The position numbers and the translations under genes were made by a program. 40,912 nucleotides of DNA from an uncultured Alphaproteobacteria bacterium (GTDB lineage: Bacteria > Pseudomonadota > Alphaproteobacteria > HIMB59 > GCA-002718135): contig CACLBK010000007.1 in the NCBI GenBank assembly GCA_902605135.1, positions 1 to 40,912 of the forward strand, read 5' to 3'. Below, piece by piece: positions 17,871 to 27,188 of this stretch; positions within the stretch are counted from its first letter, which is position 1, and each line of letters starts with the position of its first letter. The notes under the pieces are model-generated. The model saw only the letters and a list, made by a program, of their open reading frames with translations. It searched no databases and had not been told where the DNA came from.

Positions 17871-18554
17871 ATGTATTTCAAAATTATATTTATAATATTT
17901 TTTTTTATCACTTCAAAACTGATGGCCGAAGATACTCTCCAAAGTAACTTTGCAAACTTAAAAAAACTATTAGATAGTAAAACTATTACAATAGAGCAGT
18001 TTAATAATGGTATGAATAAATTGTTAACTAACTCTGAAGAATATAAAAGTTTAAAAGAATTATTCAAAAACAATGTTATTAACGAAAAAGATTACTTAGA
18101 TATTTTGGAAAATTTAATTTTTGAAGGTGAAGACTTAGTTGAAAAGAGTAATATAGTTAGCGATCAACAATCCAAAGAAATAACTAAGGAAATTGAATTA
18201 CAATTAATAATTACCCAGGTTGGACAGAGAGTTCCCTTATCATTAAATGCAAAAGTTGATAGTGAAGAAAGATTATTATTATTGATTAATGAAAACAAAG
18301 TTGAAGAAATCATTATAAAAGAAAATTCTAATAATTTCTTTAGCGCTGATAATATTAAATCATTTAAAAATGTTAAGATAAATTTTAATAATCAGAAAAA
18401 ATTGAAAGGCAAAGGCAGAATCGCTGTAAAATCTTTTCCTGATGCTAATTTAGTTATGTGGTGGAATATTGATCTTTCAAATGAAAATCCAACAGGTGAA
18501 ATTGTTATTGAAATTCCAGGGAAAGGTCCTCAAATAAAATTAGAACCAAACTAA
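17871..18554 (+). CDS. Hypothetical exported protein with two SHOCT-like helical repeats (cargo of tRNA-bounded segment 2)
   Basis: Signal peptide MYFKIIFIIFFFITSKLMA; LKKLLDSKTITIEQFNNGMNKLL and LKELFKNNVINEKDYLDILENLI repeats. Confidence 0.6.
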   Translation: MYFKIIFIIFFFITSKLMAEDTLQSNFANLKKLLDSKTITIEQFNNGMNKLLTNSEEYKSLKELFKNNVINEKDYLDILENLIFEGEDLVEKSNIVSDQQSKEITKEIELQLIITQVGQRVPLSLNAKVDSEERLLLLINENKVEEIIIKENSNNFFSADNIKSFKNVKINFNNQKKLKGKGRIAVKSFPDANLVMWWNIDLSNENPTGEIVIEIPGKGPQIKLEPN

Positions 18555-18655
18555 AAAACTAAATTTATTTAAAATAGGTCAACAACATGGCAACAAATAA
18601 TATATGAAAATTATTTTAGGAATATTTTTTGGCTGTACAGTTAGCAATAATAATG

Positions 18656-18717
18656 CCCACACCACCGAAGTGACTGGATTTTGAATCCGGCGCGTCTACC
18701 AGTTCCGCCATACTCCC
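18656..18717 (-). pseudogene. Truncated tRNA-Leu 5' copy (copy 3)
   Basis: Minus strand GGGAGTATGGCGG...GGATTCAAAATCCAGTCACTTCGGTGGTGTGGG then diverges at the T arm; one change in the anticodon stem (TCCGG to TCCAG). Confidence 0.9.
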
Positions 18718-18761
18718 AAATTATTTTTATTAATATTACTTGGTTTTTAAAGCTAAGTCTA
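18718..18761 (-). promoter_or_regulatory. Retained promoter-like module of tRNA-Leu copy 3
   Basis: Minus strand TAGACT-N17-TAATAT-N15-GGGAG. Confidence 0.55.
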
Positions 18762-18998
18762 TTAAGTTAATTGAGTAAATCAGAACATCAATCAACTATA
18801 GGTTAAAGTTTTTAAATTGAAAATATATCAACAATATCAGTGCACAACATTAAAGTACATAGTTGCTCGTCCTTTTTACCAAGTGTAAATTTTTATTTAT
18901 GTTAATACTTTCAATTATTGTTAAAAATAAATTTGTTAATACAAAAATTTCATCATGATTTTTTTAATAACATTATAATATAACTACAGGAGGTTATA

Positions 18999-19292
18999 AT
19001 GCCAAAAGCATATTGGGTTGGAATGGTTGATGTAAAAAATCAAGATGAGTACAAAAAATATGCAGATTTAGCAGGACCAGCTCTTTTAAAGGCTGGAGCA
19101 AAAATTCTTAGTAGAGGGGGGAAAATAAAAAATCTTGAAGGAAAAATGATTAACAGGTTAGTAATAGCAGAGTTTCCATCATTAAAAGATGCAAAAAAAT
19201 TCTATAATTCTGATGAATATGCTGGTGCTCTAAAGTATCTTAATTCAGAAGTATGTGACCGTTCTTTAAATATTGCAGAAGGTGTTGACTAA
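18999..19292 (+). CDS. DUF1330 family protein
   Basis: AYWVGMVDVKNQDEYKKYADLAGPALLKAGAKILSRGGK...RLVIAEFPSLKDAKKFYNSDEYAGAL; aggagg RBS upstream. Confidence 0.85.
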   Translation: MPKAYWVGMVDVKNQDEYKKYADLAGPALLKAGAKILSRGGKIKNLEGKMINRLVIAEFPSLKDAKKFYNSDEYAGALKYLNSEVCDRSLNIAEGVD

Positions 19293-19316
19293 AAATATTA
19301 AACTAAAAATTAAACA

Positions 19317-20900
19317 ATGGCTAAAACTAAAAATATTTTATTTATCATGGCAGATCAACTTAGATGGGATTATCTGTCATGTTATGGACATCCATATCTT
19401 AAAACTCCGAATATTGATAAGCTTGCGAAAGAAGGTGTTATGTTTGAATCCGCTTTTGTTCAATCTCCAATTTGTGGCCCCTCGCGTGCTTCTTTTTATA
19501 CTGGTAGAACAGTTTTTAGTCATGGAGCAACCCTTAATCAAGTTCCGCTCCCAATTGGTGAGCTAACTATTGGTGATTATCTTAGAAAAGATAACATCAA
19601 AACAGCAGTTGTTGGTAAAACTCACATGAAGCCTGATAAAGATGGAATGGAAAGACTTGGTTTAACTAAAGAAACAGATATTGGAATGATAGTAAGTGAA
19701 CCTGGTTTTGATCCCTATGAAAGAGATGATGGATTACATCCAAACAACTGGGTTAAAAATTACTCTACAGCATTAACTTATAATAAATGGTTAAATAGTC
19801 TTGGCTATGAAGGAGATAATCCGTGGGAAACTTGGGCTAATTCTGCTGAAGGACCAAATGGTGATTTGCTAAGTGGGTGGAGATTAAGAAACTCAAATAA
19901 ACAAGCAAGAATTAAAGAAGAGCATTCTGAAACAGCATACATGACCAATAGAGCTATAGATTTTATGAATGAAAATAAAGATGATCAATGGATGCTTCAT
20001 TTATCTTTTATAAAACCTCATTGGCCTTATATTGCTCCTTCTCCATACCACAATATGTATTCACCAAATCAATTTTATGAAGTTGCAAGAGATGAAAAAG
20101 AAAAAAATATTCAACATGAGGTTTATCAAGCTTTTACTAATGCTCGTGTATCTAAGGTCTTTTCAAAAATGGAAGTTAGAGAGGCTGTAATAACTGGATA
20201 TATGGGCTTAATTAAACAAATTGATGACAATCTTGGAAGGTTATTTGAATTTATGGAACAAAATAAATTGTTTCAAAACACTATGATTGTTTTTACTTCT
20301 GATCATGGCGATTATCTTGGAGATCATTGGCTTGGAGAAAAAGAACTATTTCATGAACAAAGTGTAAGAGTTCCTCTTATTATATATGACCCATCAGAGA
20401 ATGCTGATTCTACTAGAGGTCAAAGAGAAAAAAAACTTGTTGAGTCTATTGATCTTTTACCAACTTTTTTAGAGACGCTTAATAGTTCAACAAGCACTCA
20501 TAGACTTGAAGGAAGATCACTATTACCCATTATAAGAGGTACTCAATTAAATGATTGGCGTAATTCTGTATTTAGTGAGATTGATTATGGACTTCATTCA
20601 GCAAGAGATGAATTAGAATTAGGTCCACATGAAGCAAGAGCATTTATGATAAGAACTGAAAAATGGAAATATATTTATTACAAAGGTTTTAGTCCTCAAC
20701 TCTTCAACCTCGAAAGAGACCCTAATGAATTTGAAGATTTAGGACAAGATCAGGAATATGAAAAAATTAGAGCAGAATTAAAAGACTTATTATTAAAAAG
20801 ACTAATTAATAGAAAAAACTTACTTACTGTTGATGAAAAATTTGTTTTTAAAGGTCAGGATGTCGAAAGTGAAGGTGGTGTAATGATAGGTGTTTGGTAA
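19317..20900 (+). CDS. Sulfatase / phosphonate monoester hydrolase family enzyme (formylglycine type), no signal peptide
   Basis: NILFIMADQLRWDYLSCYGHP, CGPSRASFYTGR formylglycine motif, FTSDHGDYLGDHWLGEKELFHEQSVRVPLI. Confidence 0.92.
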   Translation: MAKTKNILFIMADQLRWDYLSCYGHPYLKTPNIDKLAKEGVMFESAFVQSPICGPSRASFYTGRTVFSHGATLNQVPLPIGELTIGDYLRKDNIKTAVVGKTHMKPDKDGMERLGLTKETDIGMIVSEPGFDPYERDDGLHPNNWVKNYSTALTYNKWLNSLGYEGDNPWETWANSAEGPNGDLLSGWRLRNSNKQARIKEEHSETAYMTNRAIDFMNENKDDQWMLHLSFIKPHWPYIAPSPYHNMYSPNQFYEVARDEKEKNIQHEVYQAFTNARVSKVFSKMEVREAVITGYMGLIKQIDDNLGRLFEFMEQNKLFQNTMIVFTSDHGDYLGDHWLGEKELFHEQSVRVPLIIYDPSENADSTRGQREKKLVESIDLLPTFLETLNSSTSTHRLEGRSLLPIIRGTQLNDWRNSVFSEIDYGLHSARDELELGPHEARAFMIRTEKWKYIYYKGFSPQLFNLERDPNEFEDLGQDQEYEKIRAELKDLLLKRLINRKNLLTVDEKFVFKGQDVESEGGVMIGVW

Positions 20901-22208
20901 TCAATTCATCAAACTTGGTAAATAAAGACATATTGCAGGAAAAATAATTATTAGTGCTACTCTTATCATATCTGCAAATAAAAAAGGTACAGTTCCAAAC
21001 CAAATAGTTTTTAAGGGAGTAGATTGCATTACACCTTTAATTACAAAAAGATTCATTCCAACTGGAGGTGATACAAGACCAAGCTCAACAACAATAACAG
21101 CAAAAATTCCAAACCATACTGGATCAATACCGGCGTCAACAATTACTGGATAGAAAACTGGAATAGTTAAAAATAACATTGCTAGTGAGTCCATTAAAGT
21201 TCCAAGAACAATATAAATTGCACAAATAACTAAAATTATACCAAGTGGTGTTAGAGCTAGACTATCTATAAAATCAACAACGGTAAAAGGCATTTGAGTG
21301 ACTGTAATAAGAAAGTTGAACATACTAGCGCCAACAACTATTAGATATAATGAGCCAACTGTTCTTATAGTAGACCAGGTTGCGTCAGTTAACATCTTGA
21401 TTGTTAAATCACCTTTAAGAAAAATGAGAATGATAACTAATATAACTCCAACTGCAGCACTTTCTGTTGCCGTAAAAAATCCTAAGTATAGGCCTGCCAT
21501 GATAACAACAAAAATAAAAAAAATTGGAATAACTTTCCATATTGCAGCAAGTCTTTCATTGATTGGCATCTTTTTTCCATGACCACCATGTGATGGATAG
21601 AAGTAAAGAAAAATTCTAATTGTTATCATATAGAGCACCACTGCAATTGCTCCTGGAATTAGGGCGGCAAAGAAAAGTTCTTGAACTGATTGTTCAGTTA
21701 AATAGGCATAAATAACTAACATAACACTTGGAGGAATTATAATTCCCAAAGTTCCTCCAGAAGCTATTGAACCACTGATAAGAGCTTCACTGTAGCCATG
21801 CCTTTTCATCTCTGGCCCTGCCATTTGAGCCATAGTTGCCGCTGTAGCAATAGATGAACCACATATCATTCCAAAACCACCACAAGCTCCCACAGTAGAC
21901 ATGGCCAATCCACCTTTATAATGACCAACTACAGCATAAGCAGCATCATATAAGTTTCTTGATAAATTAGCGCTATTAGCCAAGTTACCCATAAGAACAA
22001 ATAATGGCATAACAGAAAGTGAATATTTTGATACCGCTTCATACGGAGCAAAACCTAAAACAAGAATTGCTGGATCAAGACCTGAAATGAAAGCAAAACC
22101 AATAAATCCTACAACTAACATTGAAATCCCAATAGGAATATTTAATGCCATCAAAGCTAAGACTGCAGCAAATGCTAAACCACCATTTATGATTGGATCA
22201 TAATCCAT
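20901..22208 (-). CDS. TRAP transporter large permease (DctM type)
   Basis: 435 aa, many hydrophobic segments; GASIATAATM-like GSSIATAATMAQMAGPEMKRHGY, GTLGIIIPPSVMLVIYAYLTEQSVQELFFAALIPG. Confidence 0.94.
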   Translation of the reverse strand: MDYDPIINGGLAFAAVLALMALNIPIGISMLVVGFIGFAFISGLDPAILVLGFAPYEAVSKYSLSVMPLFVLMGNLANSANLSRNLYDAAYAVVGHYKGGLAMSTVGACGGFGMICGSSIATAATMAQMAGPEMKRHGYSEALISGSIASGGTLGIIIPPSVMLVIYAYLTEQSVQELFFAALIPGAIAVVLYMITIRIFLYFYPSHGGHGKKMPINERLAAIWKVIPIFFIFVVIMAGLYLGFFTATESAAVGVILVIILIFLKGDLTIKMLTDATWSTIRTVGSLYLIVVGASMFNFLITVTQMPFTVVDFIDSLALTPLGIILVICAIYIVLGTLMDSLAMLFLTIPVFYPVIVDAGIDPVWFGIFAVIVVELGLVSPPVGMNLFVIKGVMQSTPLKTIWFGTVPFLFADMIRVALIIIFPAICLYLPSLMN

Positions 22209-22693
22209 TATATCTCTTTGCCGAATTGCTCGAATACACTTTTAATGAACCATAAAATTATAGCCAAGACGCTAATCCACATTGCTGCTGCAATTACATA
22301 AAAGAAAGGATAAAAATATAATTCAAGCTCAAGTGTAACTCTTCCATTGTTAGTAAATTCTAATGCACTTAAAGTAGTAGCATACGCCATCATGGACATA
22401 ATAGAAATCATAAAAATAAATTTTAAAATTATAATAATTTTTTTTAATAAATTATTATCAATTTGATTTATAAAATCGGCTGATACATGAGAGTTTAAAA
22501 AAAATGCTCTTGGCATAGCTAAAAACGCAACCAAAGCCATTCCTACTTCAACTATTTCAATTGTTCCCATTACAGGTGAGTTTAGAAATCTTCTGCCAAA
22601 GACATCACAAAAAGTAAGAACAGCTAAAAAAAATAAAACTATACAAGCACCAATTGCAGAATAATTGAATATCTTATCTATTTTCGCTTGCAT
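22208..22693 (-). CDS. TRAP transporter small permease (DctQ type)
   Basis: 161 aa, four hydrophobic segments, FCDVFGRRFLNSPVMGTIEIVEVGMA; overlaps the dctM start. Confidence 0.9.
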   Translation of the reverse strand: MQAKIDKIFNYSAIGACIVLFFLAVLTFCDVFGRRFLNSPVMGTIEIVEVGMALVAFLAMPRAFFLNSHVSADFINQIDNNLLKKIIIILKFIFMISIMSMMAYATTLSALEFTNNGRVTLELELYFYPFFYVIAAAMWISVLAIILWFIKSVFEQFGKEI

Positions 22694-22730
22694 ATAGAAT
22701 TATCAGTATATAACAATAACATACAAAACT

Positions 22731-23585
22731 ATGAATTATATTTCCTTTTTAATTAATAATGAAGAAAGATTTGGAATAGTTTCCGACAATAAAGTTACAG
22801 ATCTAACAGGACAAATTAATAATACAAATTCTCTAAAAGAATTAATTAAATCAAATGGTCTTGAAGAGGGAAGAAATTACGCAAAGAATAACCCTGGAGA
22901 AATTGATCTTAGTTCCATAAAACTTTTACCTGTAATTCCTAATCCCAGCAAAATTATATGTGTTGGTTTAAATTATCATGATCATGTTAAAGAAACTGAA
23001 AAGACAGTTGCAGATAATCCAGTAACTTTTCAACGATTTAATGATAGTCAAACTGCTCATTTACAAGATATGATAATACCTAAAGCATCTGATAAACTTG
23101 ACTTTGAAGGTGAAATGGCTCTGATAATGAAAGATACAGGAAGTCATATAAATGAAGACAATGCCTTAAATTGTATTGCTGGCTATTCTTGTTACAATGA
23201 TGGATCAGTTAGAGATTGGCAACGCCATACGAAATCAACCTTTGGAATGGGAAAAAATTTTAAAAAAACTGGAAGTTTTGGACCTCATATGGTGATGGCT
23301 CAAGACATAGATGATTATAAAAAACTAACAATTGAAACATTCTTAAACGGTGAAGTAATGCAGAGCGCTTCTTTGAGTCAGTTAATTTTCGATCTTCCCT
23401 TTTTAATTTCTTATGTCTCAAAAGCACTTCCCTGGAGAGCAGGAGATGTATTAGTAACTGGTACCCCTGGTGGTGTAGGATTTAAAAGAAATCCTCCGAT
23501 TTATCTTAAAGAGGGTGATAAAGTAGATATTTCCATTTCAGAGATTGGAACTTTATCCAATACTCTCCAAAACGAAGTTATTTAA
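22731..23585 (+). CDS. Fumarylacetoacetate hydrolase family protein
   Basis: KIICVGLNYHDHVKET, DFEGEMALIM, GYSCYNDGSVRDWQ, VTGTPGGVGFKRNPP. Confidence 0.92.
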   Translation: MNYISFLINNEERFGIVSDNKVTDLTGQINNTNSLKELIKSNGLEEGRNYAKNNPGEIDLSSIKLLPVIPNPSKIICVGLNYHDHVKETEKTVADNPVTFQRFNDSQTAHLQDMIIPKASDKLDFEGEMALIMKDTGSHINEDNALNCIAGYSCYNDGSVRDWQRHTKSTFGMGKNFKKTGSFGPHMVMAQDIDDYKKLTIETFLNGEVMQSASLSQLIFDLPFLISYVSKALPWRAGDVLVTGTPGGVGFKRNPPIYLKEGDKVDISISEIGTLSNTLQNEVI

Positions 23586-23670
23586 TACTGATAATAAATT
23601 AAATAAATAAAATATAGACATTTTTTTTCGTAGCAGTTAGCCTCAGACATCTTTTAAGGGAGGACGCAAA

Positions 23671-24690
23671 ATGAAAAAAATTTTAATAGCTTTTTTGTTT
23701 GGAGTTTTTACTTTTGGTTTTATTTCTTCTGCATCGGCAGACTCAATAGAACTTAAATTAGCAACTTTCGAACCACCTAAAGCATTTATAGCTGATAAAA
23801 TTTTGGCTGCTTGGGCAGAGAAAGTAAATATGGAATCTGGTGGAGAACTTGATGTAAAAGTTTTTGCTGGAGGAGTATTAGGGGGACCACCCAAACAATA
23901 TGATATTGTTAAAGGAGGAGTAGCTGATATTTCTTGGACTGTTCTTGGTTATATTGGAGGACAATTTCCTTTAAGCTCAGTAATTGAATTACCATTCTTA
24001 ACTAAAACCTCTGCAGCAGGTTCAAAAGCATTAAATATTTTATATGATGAGGGTTATCTAGATAAAGAAATGAAAGGTATTAAATTAATAGGCCTTCACT
24101 CTAATCCTGGGTACCATATTCATATGAAAGAAGATAATGTTGTAAATCCATCTGACTTTGCTGGTAAAAAAATCAGAGTTCCTAGTAAAATGGTAGCTGA
24201 TATTCTTGCAAAACTTGGAGCTACTGGAGTTAAAGTTCCTGCTCCTGGAACTCAAGAAGCTCTTCAAAAAGGAGTGCTTGATGGGACACCATTTCCTTAC
24301 ACCGCAATTGGATCATTTAGATTACAGGATGTAACAAAGTATCATACTGAGTTAAATATTAGTAATGCAACATTTGGATTAATAATGAATGAAGATAAAT
24401 ATAATAGTCTTCCTGATAATCTAAAAAAAGTCATTGATAATAATAGTGGTCATGCTTTTGGTGATTGGGCTGCAAGCTTAATTGATGCTCAAAATGCTAA
24501 AATGAAAGATGAAGTAATGGGATTAGATGGTCATGTAATTACCATTGCATCTGATGATGTTTTAGCTGAATATAAATCTATACTTGCTCCAGTTGAGTCT
24601 GAGTGGCTTGATGAAATGCAAGGTAAAGGATTAGACGGGCAGGCTGTTTTAAATAGAGCGAGAGAAGTAATCGCAGATATTGATGGCTAG
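23671..24690 (+). CDS. TRAP transporter substrate-binding protein (DctP family)
   Basis: Signal peptide; GVLGGPPKQYDIVKGGVADISW, PSDFAGKKIRVPSKMVADILAKLGA, gggagg RBS. Confidence 0.93.
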   Translation: MKKILIAFLFGVFTFGFISSASADSIELKLATFEPPKAFIADKILAAWAEKVNMESGGELDVKVFAGGVLGGPPKQYDIVKGGVADISWTVLGYIGGQFPLSSVIELPFLTKTSAAGSKALNILYDEGYLDKEMKGIKLIGLHSNPGYHIHMKEDNVVNPSDFAGKKIRVPSKMVADILAKLGATGVKVPAPGTQEALQKGVLDGTPFPYTAIGSFRLQDVTKYHTELNISNATFGLIMNEDKYNSLPDNLKKVIDNNSGHAFGDWAASLIDAQNAKMKDEVMGLDGHVITIASDDVLAEYKSILAPVESEWLDEMQGKGLDGQAVLNRAREVIADIDG

Positions 24691-24740
24691 TTAAAAACAA
24701 TATATTATGAGCCTATAAATATTTTTATAGGCTCAGAAAA

Positions 24741-25715
24741 ATGGCAATTAATTCTTTAAGTTACATAGGTGTTAATTCAGACAAAATAGAAGACTGGTCA
24801 GAATACACCCAGAAATGTTTGGGCATGCAGCAAGTTGATCGTGCTAAAGGTACCCTTAGTTTTAGAATGGATGATCACAAACAGAGACTTGCTATTACTG
24901 GTGACACAGGAGACAACATGGCATTTATGGGTTGGGAAGTTGAGTCCAAAGATGATATTGAAATGTATGCAACTAGACTCCAGAAAAATAACATTGATGT
25001 TATTTATGCTGATAAAAATTTATGCGACAAAAGATTTGTAGAGGAACTAATTTTCTTTCATGATCCTCAAGGTAACAGAATAGAAATTGTTTATGGACCG
25101 ATGAAAGATGAAGATCCTTTTATACCTGGGCGTCCGATATCAGGTTTTAAAACTGGTCCTTATGGAATGGGGCATATTGTAATCCATGTCAAAGATGTAA
25201 AATCTCTCATACCTTTTTATACAGATATATTAGATTTTAAAATTAGCGATTATAGTAATACGCCAATCTCACTTTGTTTTTTTCATGTTAACGGTAGGCA
25301 TCACAGTTTTGCTTTTTTTGGATCTGGTCGAGAAGGCTTTCATCACTTCATGGTTGAATATAATAGCCTTGATGATGTTGGCCAGGGATATGATCTTTTG
25401 CAATATAAAGATGATACTATTGCTTATACTTTAGGTAGACATACAAATGACTATATGACCTCATTTTATTCTCATACACCTTCAGGTTTTTTTATTGAAA
25501 ATGGCTGGGGAGGAAGAATTATAGATCCCAAAACATGGAAACCAATAGAGACATTTGAAGGCCCTAGCTTTTGGGGTCATGAAAGACTCTATATGTCAGA
25601 TGAAGATAGACTTAAATTTAGAGAAAAAAGATTAGATACCGCTTCACAAGGAAAGCAAGCCCCATTATTTATTGACTGTCCTTGGCTTTACTCAAATATT
25701 CAAAATAAAAAATAA
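24741..25715 (+). CDS. VOC-family extradiol ring-cleavage dioxygenase (BphC-like)
   Basis: Metal ligands in context: GHIVIHVKD, GFHHFMVE, HTPSGFFIENGWGGR; RHTNDYMTSFY. Confidence 0.88.
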   Translation: MAINSLSYIGVNSDKIEDWSEYTQKCLGMQQVDRAKGTLSFRMDDHKQRLAITGDTGDNMAFMGWEVESKDDIEMYATRLQKNNIDVIYADKNLCDKRFVEELIFFHDPQGNRIEIVYGPMKDEDPFIPGRPISGFKTGPYGMGHIVIHVKDVKSLIPFYTDILDFKISDYSNTPISLCFFHVNGRHHSFAFFGSGREGFHHFMVEYNSLDDVGQGYDLLQYKDDTIAYTLGRHTNDYMTSFYSHTPSGFFIENGWGGRIIDPKTWKPIETFEGPSFWGHERLYMSDEDRLKFREKRLDTASQGKQAPLFIDCPWLYSNIQNKK

Positions 25716-25724
25716 TTACAATAA

Positions 25725-27188
25725 ATGAATAATTTCTTTGATGTAATTATCATAGGTTTTGGACCAACAGGCGGAACATTAGCTAGTTTGCTCGCAAAGA
25801 GTAATTTGTCAGTTCTTATGTTGGAAAAAGAAAAAAGTTTATATCCTTTGCCTCGTGCAGTTCATTTTGATGATGAAATTATGAGAGTATTTGAGACAAT
25901 TGGTATTAAAGAAAAGTTTAGAAAATATACAATAATAAATAAAGGAACTAAATTTGTTGATGAAAATAATAATGTTTTATTAGATTGGCCAAGACCAAAA
26001 GAAGTAACTGAAAATGGATGTTATCCAAGTTATAGATTCCATCAACCAGACTTCGAACGTGTAGTGCGCCATCATTTAAAGTCATACAAAAAATTTAAAT
26101 CTATACAAAATGCAAATGTAACAAAAATTAAAAACTTAAAAGATTTTGTAGAAGTAAGTTTCCAAGATACAGAAACTTTAAAAAGTAAAATAGTAAAAAG
26201 TAAGTATCTGATTGGGTGTGATGGTGCTAATTCAATTACTAGACAATCAATAAACTCTAAATTCAAAAATTTAGGTTTTACCCAAAAATGGGCAGTAATA
26301 GATCTTATTCTTAAAAAAAATAAAAATCTTCCTGATAGAACAATTCAATATTCTAACCCAAAAAGACCAGCAACATACTGTAGAAATGTTGGAAAAAGAA
26401 GAAGGTGGGAATTTGCTCTCAAAAAAAACGAGAATGAAAAAAAAGTTGTTACAGATGATTTTATTTGGAAATTCTTGAACCCGTGGTTAAAGCCTACTGA
26501 AGCTATAATAGAAAGAAAAGCAATCTATACATTTCAGTCAGCAATTGCGAATAAATGGCGAAAAGGAAGAGTTTTTATTGCAGGAGATGCAGCGCATCTT
26601 ATGCCTCCTTTTATGGGACAAGGAATGTGTGCTGGAGTACGAGACGTATCAAATCTAAGCTGGAAAATTATTCATTGTGTAAAAAAAAACCATAATGAAA
26701 TACTACTTAAATCCTATCAAAAAGAACGGTTTTCAAATGTAAAAGAATATATTGAAACTACAATGAAAATGGGTGAGTTTATCAATGCAGTAAGATCTTA
26801 TAAAATTTCAAATACTGTATTTGATCAGAGTGATGGGTCTAAAAGTATGAAATCTATAAAACCTGAACTTGGTCCTGGTTTAGGATCTAAATCTGATAAA
26901 AATAGAGGCAAAATTTTTCCTAAATTTAATATTTCTAAATCTAAATCTTTTGATGAATTATTTTCATTTGAACCAATATTAGTAGTTTCAAAAAAGTTAA
27001 AATTAAAAAAAATGTCAAACAAAATTAAAATAGTAAAAGAAAGTTCATACAAGGAATTATCCAAAATTTTAAAAACATTTAATACAGATGCAATCCTTGT
27101 TAGGCCTGATAGATTTATATTACAGACTTTTAAGAAAAAAAATTTTTTAGATAATTTAATTAAAACTAATCTAAAAAATTTTAATTAA
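25725..27188 (+). CDS. FAD-dependent aromatic hydroxylase (MhpA-like)
   Basis: DVIIIGFGPTGGTLASLLAK, PRAVHFDDEIMRVFE, GRVFIAGDAAHLMPPFMGQGMCAGVRDVSNLSWK, ILVRPDRFI. Confidence 0.9.
   Translation: MNNFFDVIIIGFGPTGGTLASLLAKSNLSVLMLEKEKSLYPLPRAVHFDDEIMRVFETIGIKEKFRKYTIINKGTKFVDENNNVLLDWPRPKEVTENGCYPSYRFHQPDFERVVRHHLKSYKKFKSIQNANVTKIKNLKDFVEVSFQDTETLKSKIVKSKYLIGCDGANSITRQSINSKFKNLGFTQKWAVIDLILKKNKNLPDRTIQYSNPKRPATYCRNVGKRRRWEFALKKNENEKKVVTDDFIWKFLNPWLKPTEAIIERKAIYTFQSAIANKWRKGRVFIAGDAAHLMPPFMGQGMCAGVRDVSNLSWKIIHCVKKNHNEILLKSYQKERFSNVKEYIETTMKMGEFINAVRSYKISNTVFDQSDGSKSMKSIKPELGPGLGSKSDKNRGKIFPKFNISKSKSFDELFSFEPILVVSKKLKLKKMSNKIKIVKESSYKELSKILKTFNTDAILVRPDRFILQTFKKKNFLDNLIKTNLKNFN

Noticed and set aside
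16857-18998. Integrase or transposase gene inside the tRNA-bounded zone
   Set aside because: No ORF in either strand of this region shows recombinase motifs; mobility is inferred only from the tRNA duplications
19273-19566. 97-aa plus-strand ORF overlapping the sulfatase start
   Set aside because: Out-of-frame shadow of the sulfatase gene, whose motifs are unambiguous
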